Assembly: GCA_963702755.1 (NCBI GenBank)
Contig: CAVPDZ010000007.1
Location: 372,001 to 436,000 of the forward strand
Origin: JAJPKK01 sp963702755
GTDB lineage: Bacteria > Pseudomonadota > Alphaproteobacteria > Rhizobiales > Xanthobacteraceae
Reading direction: 5' to 3'
DNA: 64,000 nucleotides
Position numbers and translations under genes: made by a program. Positions 30,975 through 41,348 of the stretch are shown here, piece after piece. Each line of letters begins with the position of its first letter. The stretch's first letter is position 1. The notes beneath the pieces were generated by a model that did no database searches, was not told the DNA's origin, and saw only the letters and a list, made by a program, of their open reading frames with translations.

Positions 30975-33915
30975 ATGTCTGCGACCCACGGCTTCGAGTT
31001 GCTGCAGGAAAAGAAATTGCCGGAAATCAACTCGACCGCGCGCCATTATCGGCACGTCAAAACCGGCGCCCAGCTGCTATCGCTGCTCAATAACGACGAA
31101 AACAAGGTATTCGGCGTGACCTTCGCGACGCCGCCCTCGGATTCGACCGGCGTCGCTCACATCCTTGAACATTCGGTGCTGTGCGGATCGCGCAAATATC
31201 CGGTCAAGGAACCGTTCGTCGAGCTGATGAAGAGCTCGGTCAACACCTTCCTCAATGCGATGACGTTCGCGGACAAGACCTGCTACCCGGTCGCGAGCCA
31301 GAACGTGCAGGATTTCTATAATCTGATCGACGTCTATCTCGATGCGGTATTCCATCCGCGACTGACGGAGCACATCTTTCAGCAGGAAGGCTGGCACTAC
31401 GAGCTTGATGACCCCAAGGAGCCGCTCGCGTTCAAGGGCGTCGTCTTCAATGAGATGAAGGGCGTCTACTCCTCGCCCGACAATGTGCTCGAGAGCCTGG
31501 CGTTCCGCTCGCTCTATCCCGACATCACCTATGGCCTCGACTCGGGCGGCGATCCGAAGCACATCCCGGACCTCACCTACGAGCAATTCAAGACCTTCCA
31601 CGAGCGCCATTACCATCCGTCGAACGCCAAGCTGTTCTTTTACGGCGATGATGATCCCGAAGAGCGGCTGCGGCTGCTCGACGATCGGCTCAACGAGTTC
31701 TCGCGCATCGACGTCGACTTCTCCGTTCCGCTCCAGCCGCATTTTCCGGCGCCGAAGAAGCTGACCCGCACCTACGCGGCGGGGCCGCAGGAGACCGGCG
31801 AGGACGGCGCGCCGGCGGAGCCCGCCCGCGAGTTGATGATCAAGGTCAACTGGATGCTCGACGAGATCGCCGACGTCGAAACCGTACTCGCGCTCAACAT
31901 CCTCGACTACATTCTGCTCGGCACGCCGGCCTCGCCGCTCTACAAGGCATTGATCGATTCAGGCCTTGGCGAGGGTTTGACGGGCGGCGGATTCGATGAC
32001 GATCTGCGCCAGCCGATGTTCTCGGTCGGCCTCAAGGGCATCGATGCCGCCGACGCCGACAAGATCGAACTGCTGATCGACGACACCATCGGCAAGCTTG
32101 CCGCCGAGGGCATCGATCCGGCGACGGTCGAGGCCGCGGTCAACACCGTCGAGTTCCGCTTGCGCGAGAACAATACCGGCTCGTTCCCGCGCGGCATCGC
32201 GTTCATGCTGCGGGCGTTGCGCGACTGGATGCGCAATCGCGATCCGCTGGCGCCGCTCGCCTATGAGGCGCCGCTCGCCGGGGTCAAGGCGCGCATTGCG
32301 CAAGGCCGCTACTTCGAAAATCTGCTCGACCAGTATTTCGTCCGCAATCCGCACCGCACCATCCTGCTGCTGCGGCCCGACCGCGAACAGGGTGAGCGCG
32401 AAGCGAAGGACGAGGAAGCCCGTCTCGCCAAATCACGCGCGGCAATGACATCCAACGATCTTACCGCGGTCGCCGATGAAACCCGGCTGCTCAAGCGGCT
32501 GCAGGAGACGCCGGATTTGCCCGAGGCGCTCGCTACCATTCCGACGCTGAAGCTCGCGGACATGCCGCGCCGGAACAAAGTCATTCCGATCGAGGTGACG
32601 CAGGTCAGCGACACGCGCGTGCTCTACCACGACCTCTTCACCAACGGCGTCGTCTATCTCGATCTCGCCTTCGATCTCCATACGCTGCCGGCCGACCTCT
32701 TGCCCTATGCCGGCCTGTTCGGCCGCGCGCTTCTTGAAACCGGCGTCGGCAACGAGGATTTCGTGCGGCTGTCGCAACGCATCGGCCGCTCGACCGGCGG
32801 CATCCGGCCGACGCGCTTCAATTCCGTGACCGCGGATCGCAAGGGCGCGACCGCGTGGTTTGTTCTGCGCGGCAAGGCGCTGCCCGGCCAGACGGGCGAA
32901 CTCGTCGCGATCCTGCGCGATGTGCTGACGGGCGCAAGGCTCGACAATAAGGAGCGCTTCCAGCAGCTCGTGCTGGAAGAGAAGGCGGCACTCGAATTGA
33001 ATCTGGTGCCTGCCGGGTCGAGCTACGTCGATCGCCGGCTGCGCTCCTGCTTCAACGAGTTCGGCTGGGCCGACGACCAGATGGGTGGCGTCAGCTACCT
33101 GTTCTTCCTGCGCCAACTCGCGGACCAGGTCGAGGAGGATTGGGGCAGCGTCGTCGCTGCGCTCGAGCGCATTCGCAAGACGCTGGTCGACCGCGCGGCG
33201 ATGCTGGCAAACGTCACCGCCGAGCCGGCCCATTGGCAGGTCCCTCAAGCCCCAGCTCGCGGATTTTCTCGCCGCGCTGCCGCGCGGGACATCGGCGCCT
33301 TCACCATGGCAGATTGCCGACTGGCCGCGCGGCGAGGGCCTCGTCGTGCCATCCCAGGTCAACTATGTCGGCAAAGGTGCCGATCTCTATGCCCTCGGCC
33401 TGAAACCATCCGGCGCCAATAGCGTGGTGCAGCGCTATCTCGGCACATCATGGCTCTGGGACAAGGTTCGCGTGCAAGGCGGCGCCTACGGCGGCATGTG
33501 CCGGCTCGATCGCTACAGCGGCGTCTTCACCTATCTGTCGTATCGCGATCCGAATCTTTTGGCGACGCTCGACATTTACGACCGCACCGCGGAGTTCCTG
33601 AAATCGGCGAAGCTCGACGACACCGAATTGACGCGCGCCATCATCGGCACCGTCGGCGACCTCGACTTCTATCAGCTCCCCGATGCCAAGGGATACACGT
33701 CGATGCAGCGCTACCTGATCGGCGATACCGACGAGGCACGCCAGCGTCTGCGCGAGGAAGTGCTCGCGACGACGAAGGCGGACTTCCGCAACTTCGCCGA
33801 TGCGCTGGCCGAAGTGGCCGCGAAAGGCCGGGTCGCCGTGCTCGGCTCCGAACAGGCGATCGCCGCCGCGAACGCGGAGCAACCCGGCTTGCTCACCGTA
33901 TCTCGCGTGGTGTGA
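30975..33915 (+). CDS. M16C presequence-protease-like metallopeptidase (frameshifted)
   Basis: About 979 aa, the length of the PreP/Cym1 M16C clamshell peptidases that degrade unfolded peptides. The inverted zinc motif HxxEH is in GVAHILEHSVLCGSRKYPVK, and the downstream Glu lies in KGVVFNEMKGVYSSPDN. ATG 30975 follows GAGGA. One extra G at 33239-33240 separates EPAHWQ from SLKPQLADFLAALPRG; removing it joins both halves. Bacterial members are mostly cytoplasmic and poorly studied. Confidence 0.9.
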
Positions 33916-33920
33916 CCAAG

Positions 33921-34076
33921 CACCCTCCCCTGAAGGGGGAGGGTCGGACTGCCGAAGGCAGTCCGGGGTGGGGTGACAGCGCTTCAACAAATTCAGTGCA
34001 GCGGCAGTGTATGTTGAAACGCTGCCACCCCCTCCCGGCCGCTCCGCGGCCGACCTCCCCCCTCCAGGGGGAGGTG
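33921..34076. repeat. Composite palindromic intergenic repeat, copy B
   Basis: Nearly the same modules as the copy at 28288-28439 (GGTCGGACTGCCGAAGGCAG and the CCGGCCGCTCCGCGGCCG hairpin). Here the variable middle is bounded by AGCGCTTCAAC and GTTGAAACGCT, which extends the palindrome. It sits between the convergent M16 and SulP genes and could end transcription from both. Confidence 0.85.
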
Positions 34077-34078
34077 CA

Positions 34079-35857
34079 TCAGTGATGACTGTCCGAGGCA
34101 GCGTCCGTCTTGCCCGCAGGCGCGTCCTTGCCGTCTGGCGCCCCGCCGAGCGCGCGGACGGCTTCAGCAACACTGTGGAACAGCCGATCGGGGCCGAGGA
34201 CCGGATCGACGCCGAGCCGCGTCATTGCCTCCACGGCGCGTAACGATTCCATACGGGCGATGGCGAAGTCGACGCCGTTGTCGTGGCATTCGCGGATGCA
34301 GGCGATCAGCACCGCGCCCGCGGTGACGTCGAGCTCGACGATCCCGGTCGCTTCAAGGACAAGCAGGCGCGCCTCGCCGGCCGAAGTGCGGATGCGCGTC
34401 CCTGATGCCGGCGCGAAAATCGTACGCATTGAGGAACGACAGCGGCGCGGAAAATCCGACCACGACGACGCCGGGCACCTGCTCCCCTTTGATCTTGTCG
34501 CTCGGCGGCCACCAGATCGAAGTGCCCGGAACGCGCTCCAAGACGCGTCACGCGGGCGCGGGTCGCCGTCCATATGCCGTGCAATAGCGACAACGCAATG
34601 CCAAGACCAACACCCTGTTCGATCGGCAGCACCACGATTGCCGCCGCGGTTGCGACGATCAGGAAGAACTCGCTGATCGACTGACCGATAGACGGTCGTG
34701 GCTTGGCGCACGCGAACGATACGGTAGGCGACAAAGAACAGAACGCCCGCGAGTGCAGCCTGGGGCACGTGGCGGAGCAGCGCTGCGCCGGCGACGATGA
34801 GCGCCAGCACGATCGCCGCCGCCACCAAGCCGGAAAGCTGGGATCGGCCGCCGGTCTGGGCGACGATCGCCGTGCGCGGCGGGCTTGCATCGACCGGAAA
34901 CGCGCCGACAAACGCGGCGAGAATGCTGCCGGCGCCGACACCGATGAAGTCGCGATTGACGTCCGGCAAATCGTCAGGATCGGCCTGGAACGACCGCGTC
35001 GTCGCTGCGGTCTGCACCATGACGACGACCGTGATGATCGCCGCGAGCGGCACGAGACCCAGGAACTGCGTGTAGCTGATGTCCGGCATTTGCGGCGTCG
35101 GCATCGACGCCGGCACCACGCCAAGCACCGCGACGCCGCGACGTTCGAGACCTGCGAGCACGACCACGAGAGTTGCGGCAACGAGGCCAATCAAAGCCCC
35201 CGGAATGCGGGCGTCGATGCGCTCGGAAATAAGGATGATCGCCAGCACGCCGATTCCCAGCGCGACCGTGTAGGGATTTGTATCGCCGATCCCGCGGGCT
35301 AGCGTTGCGAGACGCTCCAGCATCGGTCCCGCGGGTTCCGCGACCCCGAGCACCGGGGGCAACTGCGAAATGACGATGTGCGCCGCAATGCCAGCGAGAA
35401 ATCCTACGGTAATCGGCATCGACAGCAGATTGGCGATCCAGCCGAGCCGGCACAGTCCGCCGATCACCAGGATGACACCGACCATAAGCGCAAGCGTTGC
35501 CGCGAGGCCCAAATAATTGGGCGAGCCGGCAGCCGCGACGAGACCCAGCGATCCGGCAAAGATCGGCGTGATGGTTGAGTTGGCACCGCTCGACAAATAT
35601 CGGCTTGCACCGAATGCGGCAAAGGCGAGCGACCCCGCGATGAACGCAAAGAAGCCGATCTGCGGCTCGAACCCGCCGAGGCGGGCGGTTGCCATCTGCT
35701 CAGGGATTGCGATCGCAGCCAACGTCAGGCCGGCGACGAGATCGCGCGCCACGAACGCGGCGCTGTATGACGCAAACGATGGAAACAGGGGACGGGAGGA
35801 CGAACGCGATCCGCCAACGTCGTGAGTCTTGGTCATGGCGCCGTCCGTGAAAGGCAC
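34079..35857 (-). CDS. SulP/SLC26 anion transporter with STAS domain (three frameshifts)
   Basis: About 591 aa. Ten or more membrane segments begin with RDLVAGLTLAAIAIPEQMA, the SulP signature. The C-terminal STAS domain includes EATGIVELDVTAGAVLIACI. Extra bases near 34685, 34538 and 34395 shift the frame in turn and return it, leaving ISEFFLIVATAAAIVVLPIE and PGVVVVGFSAPLSFLNAYDF in other frames. The substrate could be sulfate, bicarbonate or a dicarboxylate. ATG 35836 (MTKTHD) is an alternative start. Confidence 0.87.
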   Translation of the reverse strand: MPFTDGAMTKTHDVGGSRSSSRPLFPSFASYSAAFVARDLVAGLTLAAIAIPEQMATARLGGFEPQIGFFAFIAGSLAFAAFGASRYLSSGANSTITPIFAGSLGLVAAAGSPNYLGLAATLALMVGVILVIGGLCRLGWIANLLSMPITVGFLAGIAAHIVISQLPPVLGVAEPAGPMLERLATLARGIGDTNPYTVALGIGVLAIILISERIDARIPGALIGLVAATLVVVLAGLERRGVAVLGVVPASMPTPQMPDISYTQFLGLVPLAAIITVVVMVQTAATTRSFQADPDDLPDVNRDFIGVGAGSILAAFVGAFPVDASPPRTAIVAQTGGRSQLSGLVAAAIVLALIVAGAALLRHVPQAALAGVLFFVAYRIVRVRQATTVYRSVDQRVLPDRRNRGGNRGAADRTGCWSWHCVVAIARHMDGDPRPRDASWSAFRALRSGGRRATRSKGSRCPASSWSDFPRRCRSSMRTIFAPASGTRIRTSAGEARLLVLEATGIVELDVTAGAVLIACIRECHDNGVDFAIARMESLRAVEAMTRLGVDPVLGPDRLFHSVAEAVRALGGAPDGKDAPAGKTDAASDSHH

Positions 35858-36003
35858 ATCACGGCGACTTAAAACAATGCTGGCGGTGATGCAATCGTTC
35901 CACCACGAATCGGCTCCTCGCCGCCAACGCAGATGTGCGACGAAATTGGCACATCCTGGGTTATTGTGCCGGTGCGCCGCCGGCGCAGGACTCGAGGGTG
36001 AAC

Positions 36004-37538
36004 ATGACGAGATTATGGTCTCGAAAATCGATCGCGGTCCTGCAGGCAGAAGCGAATCATAGCGAGCATGAGCCCGCTCACAGCGGCGTTCCTTTGAAGC
36101 GAACGCTCACCGCGACGAGCCTGATGGCGCTCGGCATCGGCAATGTCATCGGCGCCGGCATCTTCGTCCTGACGGGTCATGCTGCGGCGGAGAACGCCGG
36201 GCCCGCCGTCGCACTGAGCTTTCTCCTCAGCGGCGTCGTCTGCGCCTTCGCCGGCATGTGCTACGCCGAAATGGCATCGAGCGTGCCGATCTCGGGCAGC
36301 GCCTACACCTACGCTTACGCGACGATGGGCGAGTTGATCGCCTGGATCATCGGCTGGGATCTGCTGCTTGAATATGCGCTCGGCGCCACGACCGTCGCGA
36401 TCGGCTGGTCGGGCTACGTCGTAAGCTTCCTCAAGGATCTCGGCATCAGAGTGCCGGATGCCTATGGCACCGCACCGCTTTCGTTCGATCCGTCGGACAG
36501 CGTCTGGCATCTCACCGGCGCGGTCATCAACGTTCCGGCCATGGCGATCACGGCGCTGGCCTCGGCCGTGCTGGTGATCGGCATCCACGAGTCCTCGCGC
36601 GTCAACAACATCATCGTCTTCATCAAGGTTGCGATCGTGATCTTGTTCATTGCGATCGCAATCCCGTTCGTCGATCCGGCAAACTGGGTCACGTCGACCA
36701 ATCCGGCCGGCGCCTTCATCCCGCCAAATCGCGGCGTCGGCGAATTCGGCTGGAGCGGCATCGTTCGTGGCGCCGCAGTCGTTTTCTTTGCCTACATCGG
36801 CTTCGATGCCGTATCGACGGCGGCTCAGGAGGCGCGCAGTCCCCAACGCGACATGCCGATCGGCATTCTCGGATCGCTCGCGATCTGCACCGTGCTCTAT
36901 GTGCTGGTGGGCTTCGTGATCGTGGGCATTGTGCCTTACGACAAGCTCGACGATCCGGCCCCGATCGCGGTCGGCGTCGATGCCATCGGCCTCGGCTGGT
37001 TCGCGCCGTTCATCAAGCTCGGTGCCATCCTTGGCCTCACCTCGGTCATCCTGGTGAGCCTGCTCGGCCAGTCGCGGATTTTGTTCACGATGGCGCACGA
37101 CGGCCTGCTGCCGCCGATGGTCGCGCAGCGTGCATCCGCGCTTCCGAACGCCGCACATCACCACCATGGTGACGGGCGCGGTCGTCACCGATCCTGGCCG
37201 GACTGTTGCCGATCGGCCTCGTCGGGGAACTCGTAAGCATCGGTACCCTGTTCGCGTTTGCGATCGTGTGTGCCGGCGTGCTGTTCCTGCGGGTCACCGC
37301 GCCCGACCTGCCGCGGCCCTTTCGTACGCCCGCCGTCTGGGTCATGGCCCCTTTGGGCATCGTGTCCGCCGTCTTTCTGATGGTCAGTTTGCCGATAGAT
37401 ACCTGGATACGGCTCGTTGTCTGGCTAGCCGTCGGCCTCGTCATTTATTTCGCCTATGGCATGCGCCACAGCCGAGTCGGCCTGAAGGCGGCCGACGCCG
37501 AGAGTTCCGTGGGCGGGTCTGCCAAGATCCGCGGCTGA
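36004..37538 (+). CDS. APC-family amino acid permease (two frameshifts)
   Basis: About 510 aa, with about 12-14 membrane segments, of the cationic amino acid transporter-like APC group. Family marks are LGIGNVIGAGIFVLTGHAAA and FFAYIGFDAVSTAAQEARSP. ATG 36004 is preceded by GAGGG. Extra bases near 37129 and 37190 split HDGLLPPMVAQ, VHPRFRTPHITTMVTGAVV and TILAGLLPIGLVGELVSIGT across three frames. The likely substrate is a basic or neutral amino acid; this cannot be fixed from sequence. Confidence 0.88.
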
Positions 37539-37688
37539 GGCCAATTTGCCCCGCGAAAATGCGGGCTGTTGCAACAGGCTCCGAGCGGCTAATCCTGTGC
37601 CGAAAATCACGCTGGCGCTTCGAAGCGCCGACCACAACTGGTCGCGCGTCGAGAAAAGCCGTCTGTGTGGCCAGCGATATTGGGACAC

Positions 37689-38519
37689 ATGCCTGCCGAC
37701 TCGTTTCTTCTCTCTCTCGCCGTGAAAATGGCGGTGACGGCCGCGTTCGTCGTCACGGCGGCGTTGATCGCCGAACGGGTCGGCGCGCTGGTCGGTGCCA
37801 TGGTGGCCACGCTCCCGATCGCGGCCGGCCCGGCCTACATCCTTCTTGCCCTCGATCACGACACCCAATTCATTGCTGACAGTACGGTCGCAAGCCTTGC
37901 GGCCCACGCCGCGACAGGAGTCTTCGGCACCGTCTACGTCTTCGCCGCGCAACGACATCCGGTGTTTGTCGCGGTGCCCGTTGCGCTCGGAGTGTGGTTC
38001 GCCTGCGCGTTCCTCATCCGGTCCGTCGAATGGTCGCTGCCGGCCGCGATTCTCGTTTGCGCCGCGAGCTATGCCGTATGCATCGTGCTGGTGCGGGGTT
38101 TCCTGCATGTCGCGATCCCGCCGTTTACGTCGCGCTGGCTCGATATCCCGTTGCGGGCGCTGCTCGTCGCATCGCTGGTCGGCACGGTCGTGCTGCTCGG
38201 CGCCAATGCGGGGCCGAAGCTCACCGGCATCTTCGCAATCTTCCCGATCGTGATGCTGAGCCTGATGCTGATCCTCCATCCGCGCATCGGTGGACCGGCG
38301 ACTGCCGCGATCATTGCCAACACCATGTGGGGTCTTGTTGGGTTTGCGAGCGCGATCCTCGCGCTCCACCTCGCCGTGGTGCCGCTCGGCGCACCGGCCG
38401 GCCTCGCGGTCGCTCTCGCGGTGTCGGTTGGCGCGAACATCGCGATCTTCATGTTCCGGCGACGCGGCCACGCGGCAGCGACCGCGGCCCTTAAGCGTGA
38501 GGCCGCGCCAAAAGCTTAA
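37689..38519 (+). CDS. Conserved multi-pass membrane protein of unknown function
   Basis: 276 aa with about nine hydrophobic segments and short loops, resembling uncharacterised Hyphomicrobiales inner-membrane proteins. Notable are VGAMVATLPIAAGPAYILLA near the N-terminus and GIFAIFPIVMLSLMLILHPR in the middle. I chose ATG 37689 rather than the upstream GTG 37665. Its 3' end overlaps the convergent mutS end by 29 bases. I do not recognise a transport or enzyme family. Confidence 0.75.
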   Translation: MPADSFLLSLAVKMAVTAAFVVTAALIAERVGALVGAMVATLPIAAGPAYILLALDHDTQFIADSTVASLAAHAATGVFGTVYVFAAQRHPVFVAVPVALGVWFACAFLIRSVEWSLPAAILVCAASYAVCIVLVRGFLHVAIPPFTSRWLDIPLRALLVASLVGTVVLLGANAGPKLTGIFAIFPIVMLSLMLILHPRIGGPATAAIIANTMWGLVGFASAILALHLAVVPLGAPAGLAVALAVSVGANIAIFMFRRRGHAAATAALKREAAPKA

Positions 38520-41229
38520 GCGAGTAAAGTGCCTCAAGCGCTTCGCGCGGCGACATCTCGTCAGGATTGAATGCAGCGAGAGCCTTTATCAAGGCCTCGG
38601 CTGATGGATCGACCCGCTCGGCTGGAGCTGCGTGAGGGCGGACGGAAAACAACGGCAGGTCGTCGATGAGGGCGCGCGCCGGCGAGGTGCGATCCTCGGC
38701 CTCGAGTTCGGCGAGAACCACCTTGGCGCGTTCGATCACTGCGGCCGGAAGCCCTGCAAGCCGCGCCACTTGGATGCCGTAGGAGCGATCAGCCGCACCG
38801 GCGACCACCTCGTGGAGGAACACCACGTCGCCGTGCCATTCCTTGACGCGCACCGTTGCATTGAAGAGCCGCGGCAGTCTTGCGGAAAGCGCCGTCAGCT
38901 CGTGGAAATGCGTGGCAAACAGGGCGCGGCAGCGGTTGGCCTCGTGCAGATGTTCGATGGCGGCCCAGGCGATGGAGAGGCCGTCGAACGTCGCGGTGCC
39001 GCGCCCGATCTCGTCCAGGATGACGAGCGAACGGTCGTTTGCCTGATTGAGGATCGCGGCCGTTTCCACCATCTCGACCATGAAGGTCGAGCGCCCGCGC
39101 GCGAGATCATCGGCGGCACCGACGCGCGAAAACAGACGATCGACAACGCCGATGCGCACTTGCTTTGCCGGCACGAAGCTCCCCATCTGGGCGAGCACCG
39201 CGATGAGGGCGTTCTGGCGCAGGTACGTCGACTTGCCGGCCATGTTGGGGCCAGTGATCAGATAAATACGGCCGGCCGCGGAACCGGCCGGCGGCGACAG
39301 ATCGCAATCGTTCGCGACGAATGATGCGCTGCCGTCGCCGGCTAGCACCTGCTCGACCACCGGGTGACGGCCGCCCACCACGACAAAATCGTGGCTCGCA
39401 TCGACCTCGGGTCGCACGTAGCTGCGTTCGACCGCAAGGGTCGCAAGCGCCGCCGCGACATCGACGGCCGCCAGCGCGCCGGCCGCCGCCTTGATGTCCT
39501 CGGCAGCGGCAACGATTTGGGCCGCAAGGCGATCGAAAATCTCAAGCTCCAGTCCGAGCGCACGATCGGCCGCGTTCGCGATCTTGGCTTCCAGTTCGCC
39601 CAATTCGGTCGACGTGAAGCGAACCTGTCCGGCAAGCGTCTGACGGTGGATGAAAGTCGCGTTCCATGGCGCGCTCATGAGCTTGTCGCCATGCTGCGCG
39701 GTGACTTCAACGAAATAGCCCAGCACATTGTTGTGCCGGATCTTCAGCGACTTGATCTGAGTGTCCTCGGCGTAACGCGCCTGCAGCGCGGCGACGACGC
39801 GGCGCGATTCGTCGCGCAGCGCCCGCGCCTCATCGAGCGTCTTGTCGTAATGCGCGGCGACGAAGCCGCCATCGCGGCGCAGCAGCGGCAGCTCGTCGGC
39901 GAGCGCCGCGGCAAGTTCGGCGGCGATGGCCGGCTCAGGGCGACGCAATGCGTCGACTGCTTCGGCGAACTCCGCGACTTGCGGAGCCGCAGCGAGACGC
40001 TCTGCCACTTCCGTCGCTGCGCGCAGACCGTCGCGCACGGCGGCGAGATCGCGCGGGCCGCCACGGCCGACGACCAGCCGGGCGAGCGCCCTTGCGAAAT
40101 CAGGCGCTGCCGCAAGCCGCGTGCGCAGATCGGCGCGCAGATCAACTTCGCTGACGAGAAGTCCCACGGCATCGAGGCGACGGGCGATCGTTTCCGGGTC
40201 TGTGAGCGGCGCCGCGAGGCGCTGCGCGAGCAGTCGCGCGCCGGCGACGGTGACGGTGCGATCAATTGCGCCGATCAGCGCGCCGCGCCGCTCGCCCGAC
40301 TGGGTGCGCATCAACTCGAGATTGGCCCGCGTCGCGGCATCGATGGCGAGCGTCGCGCCGGCCGCCTCTCGCAACGGCGGCGACAACGGCGGACGTTTGC
40401 CGATCTGCGTGCGTTCCACGTAAGTGATGCAGGCAGCGGCCGCGGTTAGTTCGAGCCGGGACAGCGAGCCGAAAGCGTCTGCCGTCGCCACGGCAAAATA
40501 GGCGGCGAGGCGGCGCTCAGCGGTCGCGCCGTCGAACACGTCGCGCGCGAGCGGCGTGACCGCCGGCAGCGAGCGCCACATCGGCGCAAGCTCCGGATCG
40601 GCGTAAAGCGCGTCCGACACGATGATTTCGCCTGGCTCGAGCCGCGCGATCTCGGCCGAGAGCCCAGCTCGGTCGCACTCGGCGATGCGGAATTCGCCGG
40701 TTGAAATGTCGAGATAGGCGACGGCAAAGCGGCTGTCGCCTTGCGCCGACGAGACCTTGGCGCGCGCGACCGCGAGCAGATAATTATTGCGTCGCGCGTC
40801 GAGGAGCGAATCTTCCGTCAACGTCCCTGCCGTGACGAGCCGGATCACATCGCGCTGGACGATGCTCTTCGCGCCGCGCTTCTTGGCCTCGGCCGGATCC
40901 TCGGTCTGCTCGCAAACCGCGACCCGATGGCCGAGCGCGATCAGGCGATGCAGGTATTCGTCGGCGCGATGGATCGGCACGCCGCACATCGGGATGTCAC
41001 GACCGCGATGCTTGCCGCGCTTGGTAAGCACGATGCCGAGCGCCCGGCTTGCCGTCTCCGCATCATCGAAGAACAATTCATAGAAATCCCCCATGCGATA
41101 GAACAGCAGGCAATCCGGATTGGCGGCCTTGATCTCGATGTACTGCTCCATCAGCGGGGTGACGCGGTTGTCCTCGCCCGCGGGCGACGACCGTGTGTCA
41201 CTTGGTTGGCGATGCGTGGAGTCATCCAT
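38491..41229 (-). CDS. mutS: DNA mismatch repair protein MutS
   Basis: Intact 912-aa mismatch sensor. The mismatch-binding domain carries the Phe-x-Glu-type wedge in LLFYRMGDFYELFFDDAE, the ATPase has Walker A TGPNMAGKSTYLRQNALIAV, Walker B SLVILDEIGRGTATFDGLSI, and the ATHFHELTALS motif. It recognises mispairs and recruits MutL. In contrast to many neighbours, this long gene has no frameshift. Confidence 0.97.
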   Translation of the reverse strand: MDDSTHRQPSDTRSSPAGEDNRVTPLMEQYIEIKAANPDCLLFYRMGDFYELFFDDAETASRALGIVLTKRGKHRGRDIPMCGVPIHRADEYLHRLIALGHRVAVCEQTEDPAEAKKRGAKSIVQRDVIRLVTAGTLTEDSLLDARRNNYLLAVARAKVSSAQGDSRFAVAYLDISTGEFRIAECDRAGLSAEIARLEPGEIIVSDALYADPELAPMWRSLPAVTPLARDVFDGATAERRLAAYFAVATADAFGSLSRLELTAAAACITYVERTQIGKRPPLSPPLREAAGATLAIDAATRANLELMRTQSGERRGALIGAIDRTVTVAGARLLAQRLAAPLTDPETIARRLDAVGLLVSEVDLRADLRTRLAAAPDFARALARLVVGRGGPRDLAAVRDGLRAATEVAERLAAAPQVAEFAEAVDALRRPEPAIAAELAAALADELPLLRRDGGFVAAHYDKTLDEARALRDESRRVVAALQARYAEDTQIKSLKIRHNNVLGYFVEVTAQHGDKLMSAPWNATFIHRQTLAGQVRFTSTELGELEAKIANAADRALGLELEIFDRLAAQIVAAAEDIKAAAGALAAVDVAAALATLAVERSYVRPEVDASHDFVVVGGRHPVVEQVLAGDGSASFVANDCDLSPPAGSAAGRIYLITGPNMAGKSTYLRQNALIAVLAQMGSFVPAKQVRIGVVDRLFSRVGAADDLARGRSTFMVEMVETAAILNQANDRSLVILDEIGRGTATFDGLSIAWAAIEHLHEANRCRALFATHFHELTALSARLPRLFNATVRVKEWHGDVVFLHEVVAGAADRSYGIQVARLAGLPAAVIERAKVVLAELEAEDRTSPARALIDDLPLFSVRPHAAPAERVDPSAEALIKALAAFNPDEMSPREALEALYSLKLLARPHA

Positions 41230-41348
41230 GCCGCGACGCTAGAGCATGTCGCGGTTCGGTGGAAGCCGCCGATACGGTTTCGGGGCGAGCCATATCCTCT
41301 GATACTGCGACGATAAGGAATCACCCCGCGGGCGACCGGCGATCCAAC

